64,000 bases of DNA from NCBI GenBank assembly GCA_911728455.2, contig OU452234.1, forward strand, positions 12,238,031-12,302,030, given 5' to 3'. The notes under the pieces are model-generated. The model had not been told where the DNA came from, searched no databases, and worked only from the letters and a program-made list of their open reading frames with translations. Origin of the DNA: Marthasterias glacialis (taxonomy: Eukaryota; Echinodermata; Asteroidea; Forcipulatida; Asteriidae). The position numbers and the translations under genes are program-made. Each line of letters starts with the position of its first letter. The stretch's first letter is position 1. This document shows positions 1 through 9,429 of the stretch, piece after piece.

Positions 1-50
1 TGCAGTGGTTGAAGTGTAGCAGGGAGTCTACAAATTAGCACAACTTGTGC
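1..50 (+). repeat. Diverged single copy of the 66-bp minisatellite unit
   Basis: The first 50 bases align without gaps to the unit of the array at 801-1907 (it begins TGCAGTGGTTG and ends CAACTTGTGC, against CAACCTGTGC in the array), with about eight mismatches. It is cut by the window edge, so more copies may lie to the left. From 51 to about 750 I see no gene, only AT-rich sequence with a C9 and an A11 run near 120-145. Confidence 0.75.
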
Positions 51-800
51 TAGAAAACTTCTGCCACAAAGTATAAAAGTTGATTGTTGGGGTAGTGAAG
101 AAAGGTATGAGAAGTACCTCCCCCCCCCCAATTTAAAAAAAAAAATCTAGCAAAAATTTAGCTGTATAAATTATAAAAAAGAACATGCAACAGTTAAATG
201 CATTTTCATTCTCCCATTATTGAAATTTATAAATCATAATGCATTTCTAATACAAAGGCCACAAACATTTTCAAAATGTGAGATGTTTCAAAAACCTTCA
301 AATTATGTCATTAGACCCTTCTCTTGTTGTTAAACAAATATTGCTGGTTGGCATGAAGCAAAAACATTCAAGTCTTGTTGACAGACCTTGTGACCAAATC
401 CAACATTTTTGCAAACTTTCTCTTTTAAGAAAATACATCCTATTATTGGTTAGTTGGCTTCAAGCAAATTGTTGAAGATTAGTGTAACATTGATGCAAAC
501 TGTGATTATCTGTTTTTGCTTTGCATCAATAGCTCCCAATAGTTTCTCCATCTTGGTTGGCAAAAGCTTGGGCTGTGAGGTTGCAAAAGAAAACTCTACA
601 GGAATGCACTTCTTACCTCTTTGAAAACAACATTGTTCTTCACTTCAAAAGACTGCTCATAATATCCTTCATGATGTAACAGAAGTGTATGACAACTGAG
701 AGACAGGATCTAAACAAGAAAGTTTTCAAATAATTCAGGACCAAAAATAGATGACCTTAAGTGCAGATGACCTATTTATAAGGATGACCTGAAGAGGTTG

Positions 801-1907
801 GATAGCATCAATGAGTTTACTAATCAGCTCAACCTGTGCCCTCACATGAATGACCTGCAGTGGTTGGAATGTATCAGTGAGTTTACTAATCAGCACAACC
901 TGTGCCGTCACATGAATGACCTGCAGTGGTTGGATAGCTTAAGTGAGTTTACTTATCAGCACAACCTGTGCCGTCACATGAATGACCTGAAGTGGTTGGA
1001 TAGCATCAGTGAGTTTACTAATCAGCACAGCCTGTGCTGTCACATAGATGACCTGCAGTGGTTGGAATGTATCAGTGAGTTTACTAATCAGCACAACCTG
1101 TGCCCTCACATGAATGACCTGCAGTGGTTGGATAGCATAAGTGAGTTTACTTATCAGCACAACCTGTGCCGTCACATGAATGACTTGAAGTGGCTGGATA
1201 GCATCAGTGAGTTTACTAATCAGCTCAACCTGTGCCGTCACATGAATGACCTTCAGTGGTTGGAATGTATCAGTGAGTTTACTAATCAGCACAACCTGTG
1301 CCCTCACATGAATGACCTGCAGTGGTTGGATAGCATCAATGAGTTTACTAATCAGCACAACCTGTGCCGTCACATGAATGACCTGCAGTGGTTGGATAGC
1401 ATCAGTGAGTTTACTTATCAGCACAACCTGTGCTGTCACATGAATGACCTGCAGTGGTTGGATAGCATCATTGAGTTTACTAATCAGTACAACCTGTGCC
1501 CTCACATGAATGACCTGCAGTGGTTGGATAGCATCAGTGAGTTTACTAATCAGCACAACCTGTGCTGTCACATGAATGACCTGCAGTGGTTGGATAGCAT
1601 CATTGAGTTTACTAATCAGCTCAACCTGTGCTGTCACATGAATGACCTGCAGTGGTTGGATAGCATCATTGAGTTTACTAATCAGCACAACCTGTGCTGT
1701 CACATGAATGACCTGCAGTGGTTGGATAGCATCATTGAGTTTACTAATCAGCACAACCTGTGCTGTCACATGAATGACCTGCAGTGGTTGGATAGCATCA
1801 TTGAGTTTACTAATCAGCACAACCTGTGCTGTCACATGAATGACCTGCAGTGGTTGGATAGCATCATTGAGTTTACTAATCAGCACAACCTGTGCTGTCA
1901 CGTCAAT
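801..1907 (+). repeat. 66-bp minisatellite, about 16.7 units
   Basis: Sixteen complete 66-bp units and one partial unit are arranged head to tail. Short degenerate pieces (GATGACCT...) precede it from about 750. The unit length is a multiple of three and lacks stops, so the array is open on both strands: 406 codons on plus and 329 on minus. The plus frame starts at a TTG and has no upstream ATG, signal peptide or splice context, so I do not call it a gene. Units 2-4 and 5-7 form a 198-bp trimer pattern (one unit type beginning GAATGTATC, one with TTACTTATC and CTGAAGTGG or TTGAAGTGG, one plain). The last four complete units are almost identical, which suggests recent expansion at the right end. 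Confidence 0.95.
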
Positions 1908-2142
1908 ACCTGGTATGGCATGCTCCATGGCTGCAGAGTCCTATTCATCGGCCGAAATAGTCATAAAAAAGGTCATCTCATGCACTTAAAATTTTACGTA
2001 TTTCCCATGTTAGCATAAAGAGTAAACCCCAAAATATTATTCTTGATCCCAGATATAATTATTGTTTCAACTAAAGTTTTGTAGTATCAACTGTTAATTT
2101 CATGATTTAATATCTGGCGTCTAGTCCCAGAATATACTACTT

Positions 2143-2290
2143 GGTCTAGTGGCTAAGACATCTGCTCTAGAGTGCATAAGGTTGTGGGTTCAAATCCTAC
2201 TTCAGATTTATTCAACAGGAGCTGTTGAAAACCTCAATACATGTTGCTTATATCCACTACAATTAAGCACATTATAAACAAGCACAGATT
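2143..2290 (+). mobile_element. tRNA-derived SINE, family A
   Basis: A tRNA-like head carries a polymerase III A-box-like segment (TGGTCTAGTGG) and a B-box-like segment (GGTTCAAATCC) about 45 bases apart. It shares the phrase GACATCTGCTCTAGA with the minus-strand copies at 22.3 kb and (as GACGTCTGCTCTAGA) at 8.3 kb. The 3' boundary is uncertain. It is a SINE head rather than a functional tRNA gene, because I see no full acceptor stem. Confidence 0.6.
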
Positions 2291-2299
2291 GAATCGAAC

Positions 2300-2880
2300 A
2301 TATAAAGTTTAATATTGTGTTTGTTAAAATAGGACCACTGAAATGGTCCACATTTTATTTGGTTGTTTTTAAAGTGTGCTTTTTTCAAACTGGACGATGG
2401 GGAATGAATTTACTCTTCCACATAGCAATGATGTTATCTCAGTAAAAACTTCGCAGTGAATTGATGACGTCAAATTGCTGCATCAGAGATCAGCCAAAAC
2501 TGTTATGACAGTAAATGAACATTTGTTTAGATTGTCAGGCTCTCCCCGCCTCACTCCCCTCTGTCCCTCCTCCCCCTCAAACTCCAATGACTATGGCCTG
2601 ATTTCATGGCTCTGCTTACTGCAGAATCCTGCGTTTACTGCCCATAGAATAACATGGTTTTTTTTAGATGTAAGCAAAACATTCTGTGGTAAGCAGTGTC
2701 ATAAACTGGGCATAGATCACTTTACCACATCAAACAAAACAAGTCACTTCCAAACAGAGACTTTGGTTTCATTAATCATTTAATAGCATCTCCATATTAT
2801 CCTGTGGATAAATGATGACAATTTGGAGCCAGAAGTGCGATGTAAACGAACGATAAAATAATAATAATAAACATAATATT
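2300..2880. other. No gene seen
   Basis: AT-rich sequence with only short, composition-driven reading frames. One perfect TGACGTCA octamer occurs near 2465. No transposon ends or coding similarity were recognised. Confidence 0.5.
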
Positions 2881-2884
2881 AATT

Positions 2885-3165
2885 TGGGAGGCTAATCATC
2901 CTTACTGGCAGCTGAAAAGCTGAATTGCAATCGAAGGATCGAAGGACGCGGCTACATGTGTTGGAGCTGCAGGCATTCAAGGGGGCCTTCAGCAGCCATC
3001 AACATCAACCCATACACTGCATATGACCATGGAGCACAGCCTGAGATTAAAAGTGTTTGGTTTTTCCGGATTGAGGAAAACCCGGTGACCTGGAGGAAAA
3101 CCTTTGTGGCACAGGAGAGAACGAACGCACAACTCTACTATCATATGGCACTAGCCAGCAAATGA
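2885..3165 (-). mobile_element. SINE-like element, family B, minus-strand copy
   Basis: The reverse complement matches the plus-strand copy at 7293-7640 over roughly 250 bases. Shared blocks in the same order are GTAGAGTTGTGC, GGCTGTGCTCCATGGTC, a GGCTGC...CCTT...TGCAGCTC block and TTGCAATTCAG. The short plus-strand reading frame at 2956-3165 is a shadow of this element. No clear tRNA head is kept on this copy. Confidence 0.7.
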
Positions 3166-3599
3166 ACCAGACACTGGTGAAAGGTGAGCGCTTTACGCAC
3201 ACACCACCCATGGCACCAATACATGTACATGAACATTCAATACACCACACTTCTGAAGAAATCTTTAAACAGAAATATTTAAGTTATTAGAAGCTTAAAC
3301 AATTTGAAAATATTTTGTAACAAATATTTCAAAATTTCATTCTAAAAACACATTAGCACTGCTTAAAGGGTGGATTTCAGAGAGGCCCACTTTACCATAA
3401 CAAAAATTAAATTTTTGAAACTTGTGACTTCTATTAAACTAAATCCAAAAAAATGCGCACAAGTTCATTAAATATGCTTCACCAAAACAATCATGAGTGT
3501 GAGACTCTATGAGCAATAATTCATAACTATCTTGGAGAGCTTATGCATTCTGACTGGGCAAAATGTGATCAAATGCTAGTGTTTGATCAATCTTAAATT

Positions 3600-4045
3600 A
3601 CCGGCCAGGAGGAGCTAGTAGGAGCAGCTGGCCAATGTACATTTGACGCTCATGGCCATTTGCGTAGTTATGCGTAAGCTTATGCGGGTGCTAATAACAC
3701 AGAACATAATCAATACATACCAGTACCCAATGTAAAATCTCTTAGTACACGAGCATAGCACAAGCGTTGAGCATTGCGTGCAATTTGAACAGTCGCAAAA
3801 CAGAGCCCTAATATTTCAATTTAAAATGTACAACAGAAAAGTTATAAAAAAATTCTACATTATTGTGCTATTTTTTAACAAAAATGGTATTTTATGAATG
3901 TGAAGAAGAGTCAGTGACTCCCTCTTAAAGAGCCGTCTAGGACTTTGCAGGGTCGTGGTCGAGCACGGCCATGACCCTGTTGGCTGAAGACCTCATTACC
4001 ACTGTTTTATTCCCCATCACTGAATATTTCACTTCTAAAATATAA
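3600..4045 (-). mobile_element. Foldback/hairpin element, copy 1
   Basis: The core at about 3944-3990 is a hairpin: GCAGGGTCGTGG and GGCCATGACCCTG are inverted around a GC-rich loop. The flank on the 3600-3900 side matches, in reverse complement, the flank of the second copy at 10.24-10.7 kb (for example a TTTTTGTTAAAAAA block followed by AATGTAGAA). The other flank (GACCTCATTACCACTG then TTATTCCCCATCAC) matches both outer flanks of copy 2, as expected for an element with long inverted repeats. No transposase is encoded, and the ends are approximate. Confidence 0.6.
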
Positions 4046-4199
4046 ATTTGTAACTTTACTGATCCACTCAAAGTAGAATTTTGAATCAAATTCATTTCCA
4101 TCAAACTGACCAAATAAAGTGATACATTTGTATTGACCTTCAACCTTGATACACACACCAACAATGAACACAAATTGTGCCGGGTAGAAATACATACAA

Positions 4200-4885
4200 A
4201 TAAAAATTCAAATGATAAGAACTCTGTACTTCATATCTGGCAAATATTACAACTATTATACACTGCATCAAATTTCATCTTTCATTTAGTCAATATGTAC
4301 GTTTAGTTCAGAATTGAATACTGGAACCTGTTAGTGGAGCAAATAGGAGAAATTTCATAGGGAATTGTGCCTGTGTTGATTCATCATGGAATTTGACACA
4401 CAGTCAGAGAATGTCATGAGAAAGATACTTGGCTATAGGGCCATTGCAGGTTTGTCCTTTACAGAAATTTAGGTAGAATAAGACGCAATTTTCAAAATGG
4501 CTGCCATTGCTTGTTATTCTACCTATATCGAAGTTTCCTTCTCATGGCAAACACTGACTATGGACCAATTTCAATGCATGTATCTTCAAATGCAACATCA
4601 CACCACCTACATGTCGTACTATGCTAAAGTATGCACTATTTCAAACTCACATACAGTTTCCCGAAGAGTTTTCAGTAATCCTAAGATTTGAATGGCTTTG
4701 TCTTTCAAAGGTCTGCAGTTTGCAGATCCTTGGGGAGTGATACCCAACCCCAAGTATGAGTTTAGCCGCCCTCAGGTCTACCTGGTTTTGCTTGCACTGT
4801 AGCGGAACCGTCAAGGTGAAAAATACAATTAATGCTCAGGTCACTATTTTTTCTTTCTTTGTTTTTAATTAGGCCTATGACACCG
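4200..4885. other. No gene seen
   Basis: AT-rich sequence with short spurious reading frames only. No repeats or splice-bounded exons were recognised. Confidence 0.45.
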
Positions 4886-4889
4886 ATTT

Positions 4890-5158
4890 ATGTAGCACCT
4901 TGTATGGGTTTAGAAGGTGCTAAAAACATCGGGGCAAAGCCCTTCTCTTGGCGAGAAGTGTAAACTAGATTATTTTACATGCATTACACAACACACTGGA
5001 TCCACAGCTTTACGCTCAATCCGAAGGATGAAGCAATTATGGTTAAGTCTCTTGCTCAAGGACACAAGTGTCATGATCAGGACTCGAACCCGCACTCTGC
5101 TGATCAGAAACACCAGAGCTCCAATCCAGTGCATTTGACCGCTCGGTCATGACACACC
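4890..5158 (-). mobile_element. tRNA-derived SINE, family C
   Basis: On the minus strand a tRNA-like head (GACCGAGCGGTCAAATGCAC, resembling the D-arm of serine/leucine-type tRNAs) is followed by a B-box-like GGGTTCGAGTCC. A block CCTTGAGCAAGAGACTTAACC comes next. From family knowledge this resembles the CTTGGGCAAG-CACTTAACC motif found in MIR-like and many other metazoan SINEs. A tail then runs through AGCACCTT...AAGGTGCT. Subfamily not assigned. Confidence 0.7.
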
Positions 5159-5167
5159 TTGACTTAA

Positions 5168-6046
5168 CCCAATAAGGTGGGGGGGGGGGCACGATGTGCC
5201 CCCCTATCAATTTTTTCCCCTTGACTTTTTTATGCTTAGTTCGATCACCGCAAAATTTTCTCACTTTTCCCAAAGAATATCTAGGATCATGATGTCAACA
5301 AAAATTGATTCCTTTGGTTAACTGTTGCCATGGCAACCATTTGTTTGACCTTGTGTCACACGATTTTACTGGGTTTTTTTAGTTAAATTTTTTTTATTTC
5401 TTTTCGTGAAAAGTGATATTGATGAGTCACGTTATAGTCTGAAATGGTTTTTAGGAATTCATAATGGCCGCCATTTTTGGCAGCCATCTTGGATTTTGTG
5501 TTTTCAACCTGTAATAAGGGGATCAAATTATATCAAGTTTTTTAACAATAGAATATTTTCAACATGCTAGTTTTTACTTTTCAGACCCCAAAAATATTTA
5601 GATTTGTCAATCCTTATTATTTCTCCCTGGGCCCTTGGCGGTGGTCATTTTGATTTTTAAGTGAAAAATCCAAAAAAAAGTTTTTTCCCAGAAATGGGGT
5701 ATACTAATAAATTATAACGCCCCCAAAGGTGATTCCAGTAACTACATTAGGTTCAAATTATATTGATCTTGTTAAATTGTACAAAACATTTGGACAAAAA
5801 AAAAACAGAAGTTATGGCGAAAACATGATTTTTGACCAAAAATGGGAAAAAAACACACCAAAACGCCCTTTAATGATGATTTTTAGAAATTTTTTGACGT
5901 CATCATGTAGAACTAGGTGGAATGAACATTTGTGGCAAGTTTCATGAAAATCGGTCAAACACTTGGAAAATACGGAGGGGAGGCACTATGTGCCCCCCCC
6001 CCACCCAGTCCCCGTACAACCCCCAAAAAGCCCGGTCCTGATAGGG
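5168..6046. mobile_element. Non-autonomous TTAA element with piggyBac-like ends
   Basis: The element is flanked by TTAA on both sides (5164-5167 and 6047-6050). Its ends are inverted: CCCAATAAGG on the left and, in reverse complement, CCCTATCAGGAC on the right (8 of 10 match). Both ends then run into a G/C homopolymer and a GCACGATGTGCC-type or GCACATAGTGCC-type block, so the subterminal parts are also inverted. TTAA duplication and a 5' CCC are piggyBac hallmarks. The 879-bp interior has no transposase, only AT-rich sequence with ATGGCC-type motifs near 5465 and a TGACGTCATCA at 5895. A second 5' end of the same family is at 8575. Confidence 0.75.
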
Positions 6047-6050
6047 TTAA

Positions 6051-7290
6051 GGCTACCCAGCTGCATGTCTGGACCTATCCCTATCACATTTTGTTTCTTG
6101 TTCCTTTACCAGGTACAATCAACTGAAGGATCAACAACAGAAACTGTAGGAGTTGTATATTTCATAACTGTACAGCATGAATAAATCTCAATCTAATAAG
6201 ACTTGGACGCTATTTTCATAAATCTGATGAGTAAGTCAAGGTGTTTAGTACTTTAAATGGATATTACATCATTGGTTTGCCAAGAACAATTCAATTCCGA
6301 TCTCTACTTCTCAATTTTAGTGAAAATAAATGAAAAAACAGTTTACATTTTGTCAGGACTTTGTGACAATATTTCAGACGCATACTTCTATGTGTGATTG
6401 GTTAATCTTTGAACAATCTCTACCCTCACCCAGCTAGTTTCCTAGTAGTCAATATCTGGATTTGTATACTATTTGCTAGCATAACTTGTAAATACTATCT
6501 AGTAATAAACAGTATAACTAGTTAAATCAGCACAACTAGCAATAACCTGGAGCAAGTTCAATCAATCCATAGCTAACTTTACACATAGTTTGACAAACTC
6601 TGATGGAACTCATGCTAGTCAACGATGGTTGGAATAGTCTAGTCTAGTCTACTGTTAGCAACCAGAATATCGAAGTTTGTCGCATTGCTGGTTACCAATA
6701 GCCATTTCATAAGCACAGTGTAGAAGGGACCAGTTATCAGGAAAGTGGTTACGTTGATTTCACTGTTTTTTTCAGAGCACATTTACTGCTTATGTACGTT
6801 CTAATCAACCACTAGTTAACCATTGGGCCTTCACTGAACTTGCTCCATCTCCAATGGTACTAATATAACAAGTTCATCTCATCAGAAATGAATTAAAACG
6901 CTTTTAGCTGTTCTTTGCAGCCTGTCAGACAAAACAATTGAGCACCAATGCGATAATCCCAGCCTGCAAAAAGATTTGTATAAACTCAGGAGTGCAGAGT
7001 CTTTGACTCAAGTCCAACTTGAGGTATTTTTTTTATGGCATGGACTCAAACTAAAGTCATGACAATCATAGCCCAACTTGAGGAGTTACAGGCATGAATG
7101 AAAATGTAATCTTTCTTTTGCATGCTGAGATTTTATGAAGTAGTTATACTTAGACAGTTCTTATATAGCAAGCACTTAGAGGTCCCTATTCGTTACAGGT
7201 ATGAAGACAATCGTTGAAAAATACAAGTCAACAAATGCGTCTTGACCAATAATTTGAATTGGTCAGCAATTTCAGCCAGTTTACCATGTG
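6051..7290. other. No gene seen; CTAG-rich stretch
   Basis: No coding similarity or transposon ends were recognised. Positions 6430-6660 are unusually rich in CTAG-containing words, including GTCTAGTCTAGTCTA near 6638-6655, which may be a degraded simple repeat. Confidence 0.4.
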
Positions 7291-7292
7291 TG

Positions 7293-7640
7293 GCATTGAT
7301 GGCTAGTGCATAAAGCACTTGCCTCTCACTACTGCAATACAGCCCCGGTTCGAATCCCGGCTAGGGCTATATGTAAGTAGAGTTGTGCCTTGGTTGTCTC
7401 CTATGCCTTAAGGTGTTTTTTTTCGGGGCCCTCCAGAAAATAACAAATAGCGTACTTTCGATCTTTGGCTGTGCTCCATGGTCGTGGGTCGATGTGTCTG
7501 GCTGCCAAAAGGAGCCTTCACCTGCATGCAGCTCGATTACTTTGTAGTTGCATCCTTTGCAATTCAGATTCTCAGCTGCGATTAAAGACGATTCGCGATT
7601 AAAGTTTATCATTATTACTATAATTATTTTTATTATTGAC
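7293..7640 (+). mobile_element. tRNA-derived SINE, family B, plus-strand copy
   Basis: A tRNA-like head has an A-box-like TGATGGCTAGTGC and a perfect B-box GGTTCGAATCC at about 7347. A 3' domain of roughly 250 bases follows, shared with the minus-strand copy at 2885-3165. It ends in an AT-rich ATTATTACTATAATTATT tail. The tRNA head is best kept in this copy, so it defines the orientation of the family. Confidence 0.75.
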
Positions 7641-7780
7641 ATTATTATGTGTAGGTATATATAAGTCAGTCCAGTGCTTCACAGCAGAAGCTTCAGCACA
7701 GCGAGAACCATATGATTACTGTATGTACTGGGAGACACAAGAGAAAGTTGAGATAACTAGAGATTAGATTGTAAACTTAC

Positions 7781-8028
7781 TTGATCTTCGGTGAGTACAC
7801 CCATAATCACTGGGCAAAGAAATGCAGGTACATGTATACTGCACACCATGTTGGTCATCCCCATGAGCAAGCTGGCATATCTAGGAGCGATGTCTAAATG
7901 GTTCACTCAAATCCCTACTGAATTCAGGCCAGTAAAGGTCATGGACAGCGTCAGCATTATCACAGCTCTCATTTAATTACATCTGACAAAACTTGTAAAT
8001 ACAAGGAACAGACCAGCCAAGGGATAAC
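7781..8028 (-). pseudogene. SLC17-family transporter pseudogene, C-terminal membrane exon
   Basis: Read on the minus strand, a 248-base exon is bounded by an AG at 8029-8030 and a donor GTAAGT at 7775-7780. It codes for the segment of an SLC17 organic-anion or glutamate transporter (sialin/VGLUT, major facilitator superfamily) that carries the family signature VNHLDIAPRYASLLMG. Before it stands AGLFLVFTSF, then RAVIMLTLSMTFTGLN; after it comes PVIMGVLTEDQ. The frame is broken by two in-frame stops: a TAA just before RAVIM (about 7972-7974) and a TGA just before VNHLD (about 7904-7906). Relative to my memory of the family there seems to be a two-codon insertion (CATGTA) near 7835. The stops fit C-to-T decay, so this exon is dead. 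It continues the exons at 8796-8905 and 12064-12108, but about 100 residues between this exon and the 8796 exon are missing. Confidence 0.8.
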
Positions 8029-8086
8029 CTATTTAAAAACATAAACAGAAATCACAATGAATATAAATTTAAAGACGCATTTTTTG

Positions 8087-8235
8087 TCGAATTACTGTTT
8101 GTTAACAAACAAACATTGGCAAGGGGTTGTGGGTTCGAACCCCACCCGAGAATAATGCCTGTGAATTTTGTTTTCACAAGACTCAGGAATGTACTAAGTA
8201 TACAGTGCTTAACACACATCAGTGTTTGGGCCAAA
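8087..8235 (+). mobile_element. SINE family A, 5'-truncated copy
   Basis: It keeps the B-box (GGGTTCGAACCCC near 8130) and the tail GACTCAGGAATGTACTAAG, then TATACAGTGCTTAACACAC. The same tail occurs at 8400 and, on the minus strand, at 22.15 kb. The head is lost upstream of the B-box. It lies in the intron-like space of the SLC17 pseudogene, where the missing exon would be expected. Confidence 0.7.
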
Positions 8236-8274
8236 ATTATAACCTTTCTCCTCTTTACTACTATTCCCAAGCAT

Positions 8275-8345
8275 GCTATCTCGAGTTAAATAGGAACCTG
8301 TGACCCCTGCATTCTAGAGCAGACGTCTTAACCAACATACCACAG
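8275..8345 (-). mobile_element. SINE family A, head fragment
   Basis: The reverse complement contains TGGTATGTTGGTTAAGACGT then CTGCTCTAGAATGCAG, matching the tRNA-like head at 2150. The B-box is degraded (AGGTTCCTATT). It lies in opposite orientation to the neighbouring copies. Confidence 0.55.
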
Positions 8346-8384
8346 AGCTTGCCTGCTGATGAGAGGCCAGTAGTTTTCAAGTGG

Positions 8385-8455
8385 ATAGTTTTTTCTGCAG
8401 GACTCGGTAAGCACCGAGTATAGTGCTAGTCACACATCAGTGTTGGGCACCAGTC
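8385..8455 (+). mobile_element. SINE family A, tail fragment
   Basis: GACTCGGTAAGCACCGAGTA followed by CACACATCAGTGTTGGGC matches the tail of the copy at 8087-8235. No head belongs to it in the same orientation, so it is a separate, truncated insertion. Confidence 0.55.
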
Positions 8456-8555
8456 CAAACAAAATAATACTTTTTATCAGATATTTACATCTATCAAACT
8501 GTCACAATGTCCTCTTCTAACTTCACGATTCGACCTGACCTCTTCTTACAGGGCA

Positions 8556-8604
8556 CACCTGGTCTAGTGATTAACCCTATCAGGACCTGGGGGGCACAAT
8601 GTGT
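8556..8604 (+). mobile_element. SINE head interrupted by a TTAA-element end
   Basis: An A-box-like ACCTGGTCTAGTGA runs directly into TTAA (8571-8574). The end CCCTATCAGGACC, then GGGGGGCACAATGTG, of the same family as the 5168-6046 element follows. The B-box never follows, so the TTAA element appears to have inserted into a family A SINE. I could not find its right end nearby. Confidence 0.6.
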
Positions 8605-8795
8605 AATTCTGAGTTTCCTTTAAAAGTGCTTCAAAAAGTCTTTAATACTTATTTCAAGAAAATTTGAAGCAACAACATTTGTTTGTATCAAATTCGTTAC
8701 TGTAACAGGAAAAGTAGCTCCTCTGTACAAACATCAAAGGAAATCAATCCTGTGAAAACAGAAAAGTTAGTTTTTTTCTGAGATTGATTACTTAC

Positions 8796-8905
8796 ATTAT
8801 CTTCATCAATACAGACTCTTTCAACATGTGATATACGTGGCCGTTTTGATGCATTATCATGTACAATAAATCTCCAGGACCAGATCAGTGCAGATTTACA
8901 GGTAC
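8796..8905 (-). pseudogene. SLC17-family transporter exon (intact frame, part of a broken gene)
   Basis: This 110-base minus-strand exon has an acceptor CCCCCAG just above 8905 and a donor GTAAGT at 8790-8795. Its frame reads TCKSALIWSWRFIVHD and then RPRISHVERVCI. This fits the stretch after the FYVFG motif in SLC17 proteins: a membrane helix ending in a V-x-D-x-P-like turn and a cytosolic P-x-I-S-x-x-E-x-x-Y-I motif (here C replaces Y, and the usual proline after D is absent). The exon starts with two bases of a split glycine codon, which matches exactly the single base left by the exon at 12064-12108. It ends in phase 0. There is no stop in it, but because the downstream exon is dead I treat it as part of a pseudogene. 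Confidence 0.75.
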
Positions 8906-9021
8906 CTGGGGGAATATAACATAAACGCGGCTCATAAAAACTTCCACTCTTTGAACTTACCACAATTTATCATCAACATATATCACATGAGAAACTGAAC
9001 GAGATTTGATAAAAATTCAGA

Positions 9022-9162
9022 CAAAGACAGGATTTGAACCAGTGACCTCTGGATTAATTTTCCAGTGCTTTACCAACTGAACTATCCCGCCCTAATGGTG
9101 GATTTTCCCCTTTCTTGTCAATATCTTCGTTCGGGGGGGGGGGTTGGCGGTCAGAAGCCATT
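9022..9162 (-). mobile_element. tRNA-like SINE, family D, copy 1
   Basis: On minus, GATAGTTCAGTTGGTAAAGC is a good D-arm, CTGGA/TCCAG form an anticodon stem, and GGTTCAAATCC is a B-box. The acceptor stem does not pair and the base before the anticodon is not T, so it is not a working tRNA gene. A 70-base block beyond the head (TGTCAATATCTTCGTTC, then GGTTGGCGGTCAG after a G run) is shared with copy 2. Confidence 0.6.
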
Positions 9163-9287
9163 TAATCTTTAATTGCCATTAGAGCCAGGGATCACACCTA
9201 AGTTTAAGATAAGTAATAAAACATAAGGGAAACTGACGGGGTAAATTTTAATTCATTTTTCGGGTAAACAAAGAAAAATTAAGTAGT

Positions 9288-9413
9288 AGTAGGGAATCTA
9301 AGCCTGGGACCTACTGGCGCTCTACCAACTGCTGCAATGTAGCCTTCATGTTGGTAGTTTCCCTCACGTGTCAATATCTTTGCTTGTGGTTGCCAGTCAG
9401 CAGCCTTTCAACC
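9288..9413 (-). mobile_element. tRNA-like SINE, family D, copy 2
   Basis: On minus, GCAGCAGTTGGTAGAGCGCC is a D-arm-like segment and GGCTTAGATTCCC is a degraded B-box. The flanking block TGTCAATATCTTTGCTTG, then GGTTGCCAGTCAG, matches copy 1 about 260 bases to the left, in the same orientation. Confidence 0.55.
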
Positions 9414-9429
9414 TGAGACTGTCATGGAA

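Noticed and set aside
798..2018. 406-codon plus-strand frame of 22-residue repeats
   Set aside because: It starts at TTG, not ATG, has an equally long open frame on the other strand, and simply follows from a 66-bp stop-free repeat.
3937..4195. Two overlapping minus-strand frames (78 and 62 codons)
   Set aside because: They run into the hairpin element, lack splice borders with coding similarity, and match no family I know.
9022..9096. Possible functional tRNA gene (minus)
   Set aside because: The anticodon stem and B-box are good, but the acceptor stem does not pair and the base before the anticodon is not T; a related copy lies nearby, so it is a SINE head.
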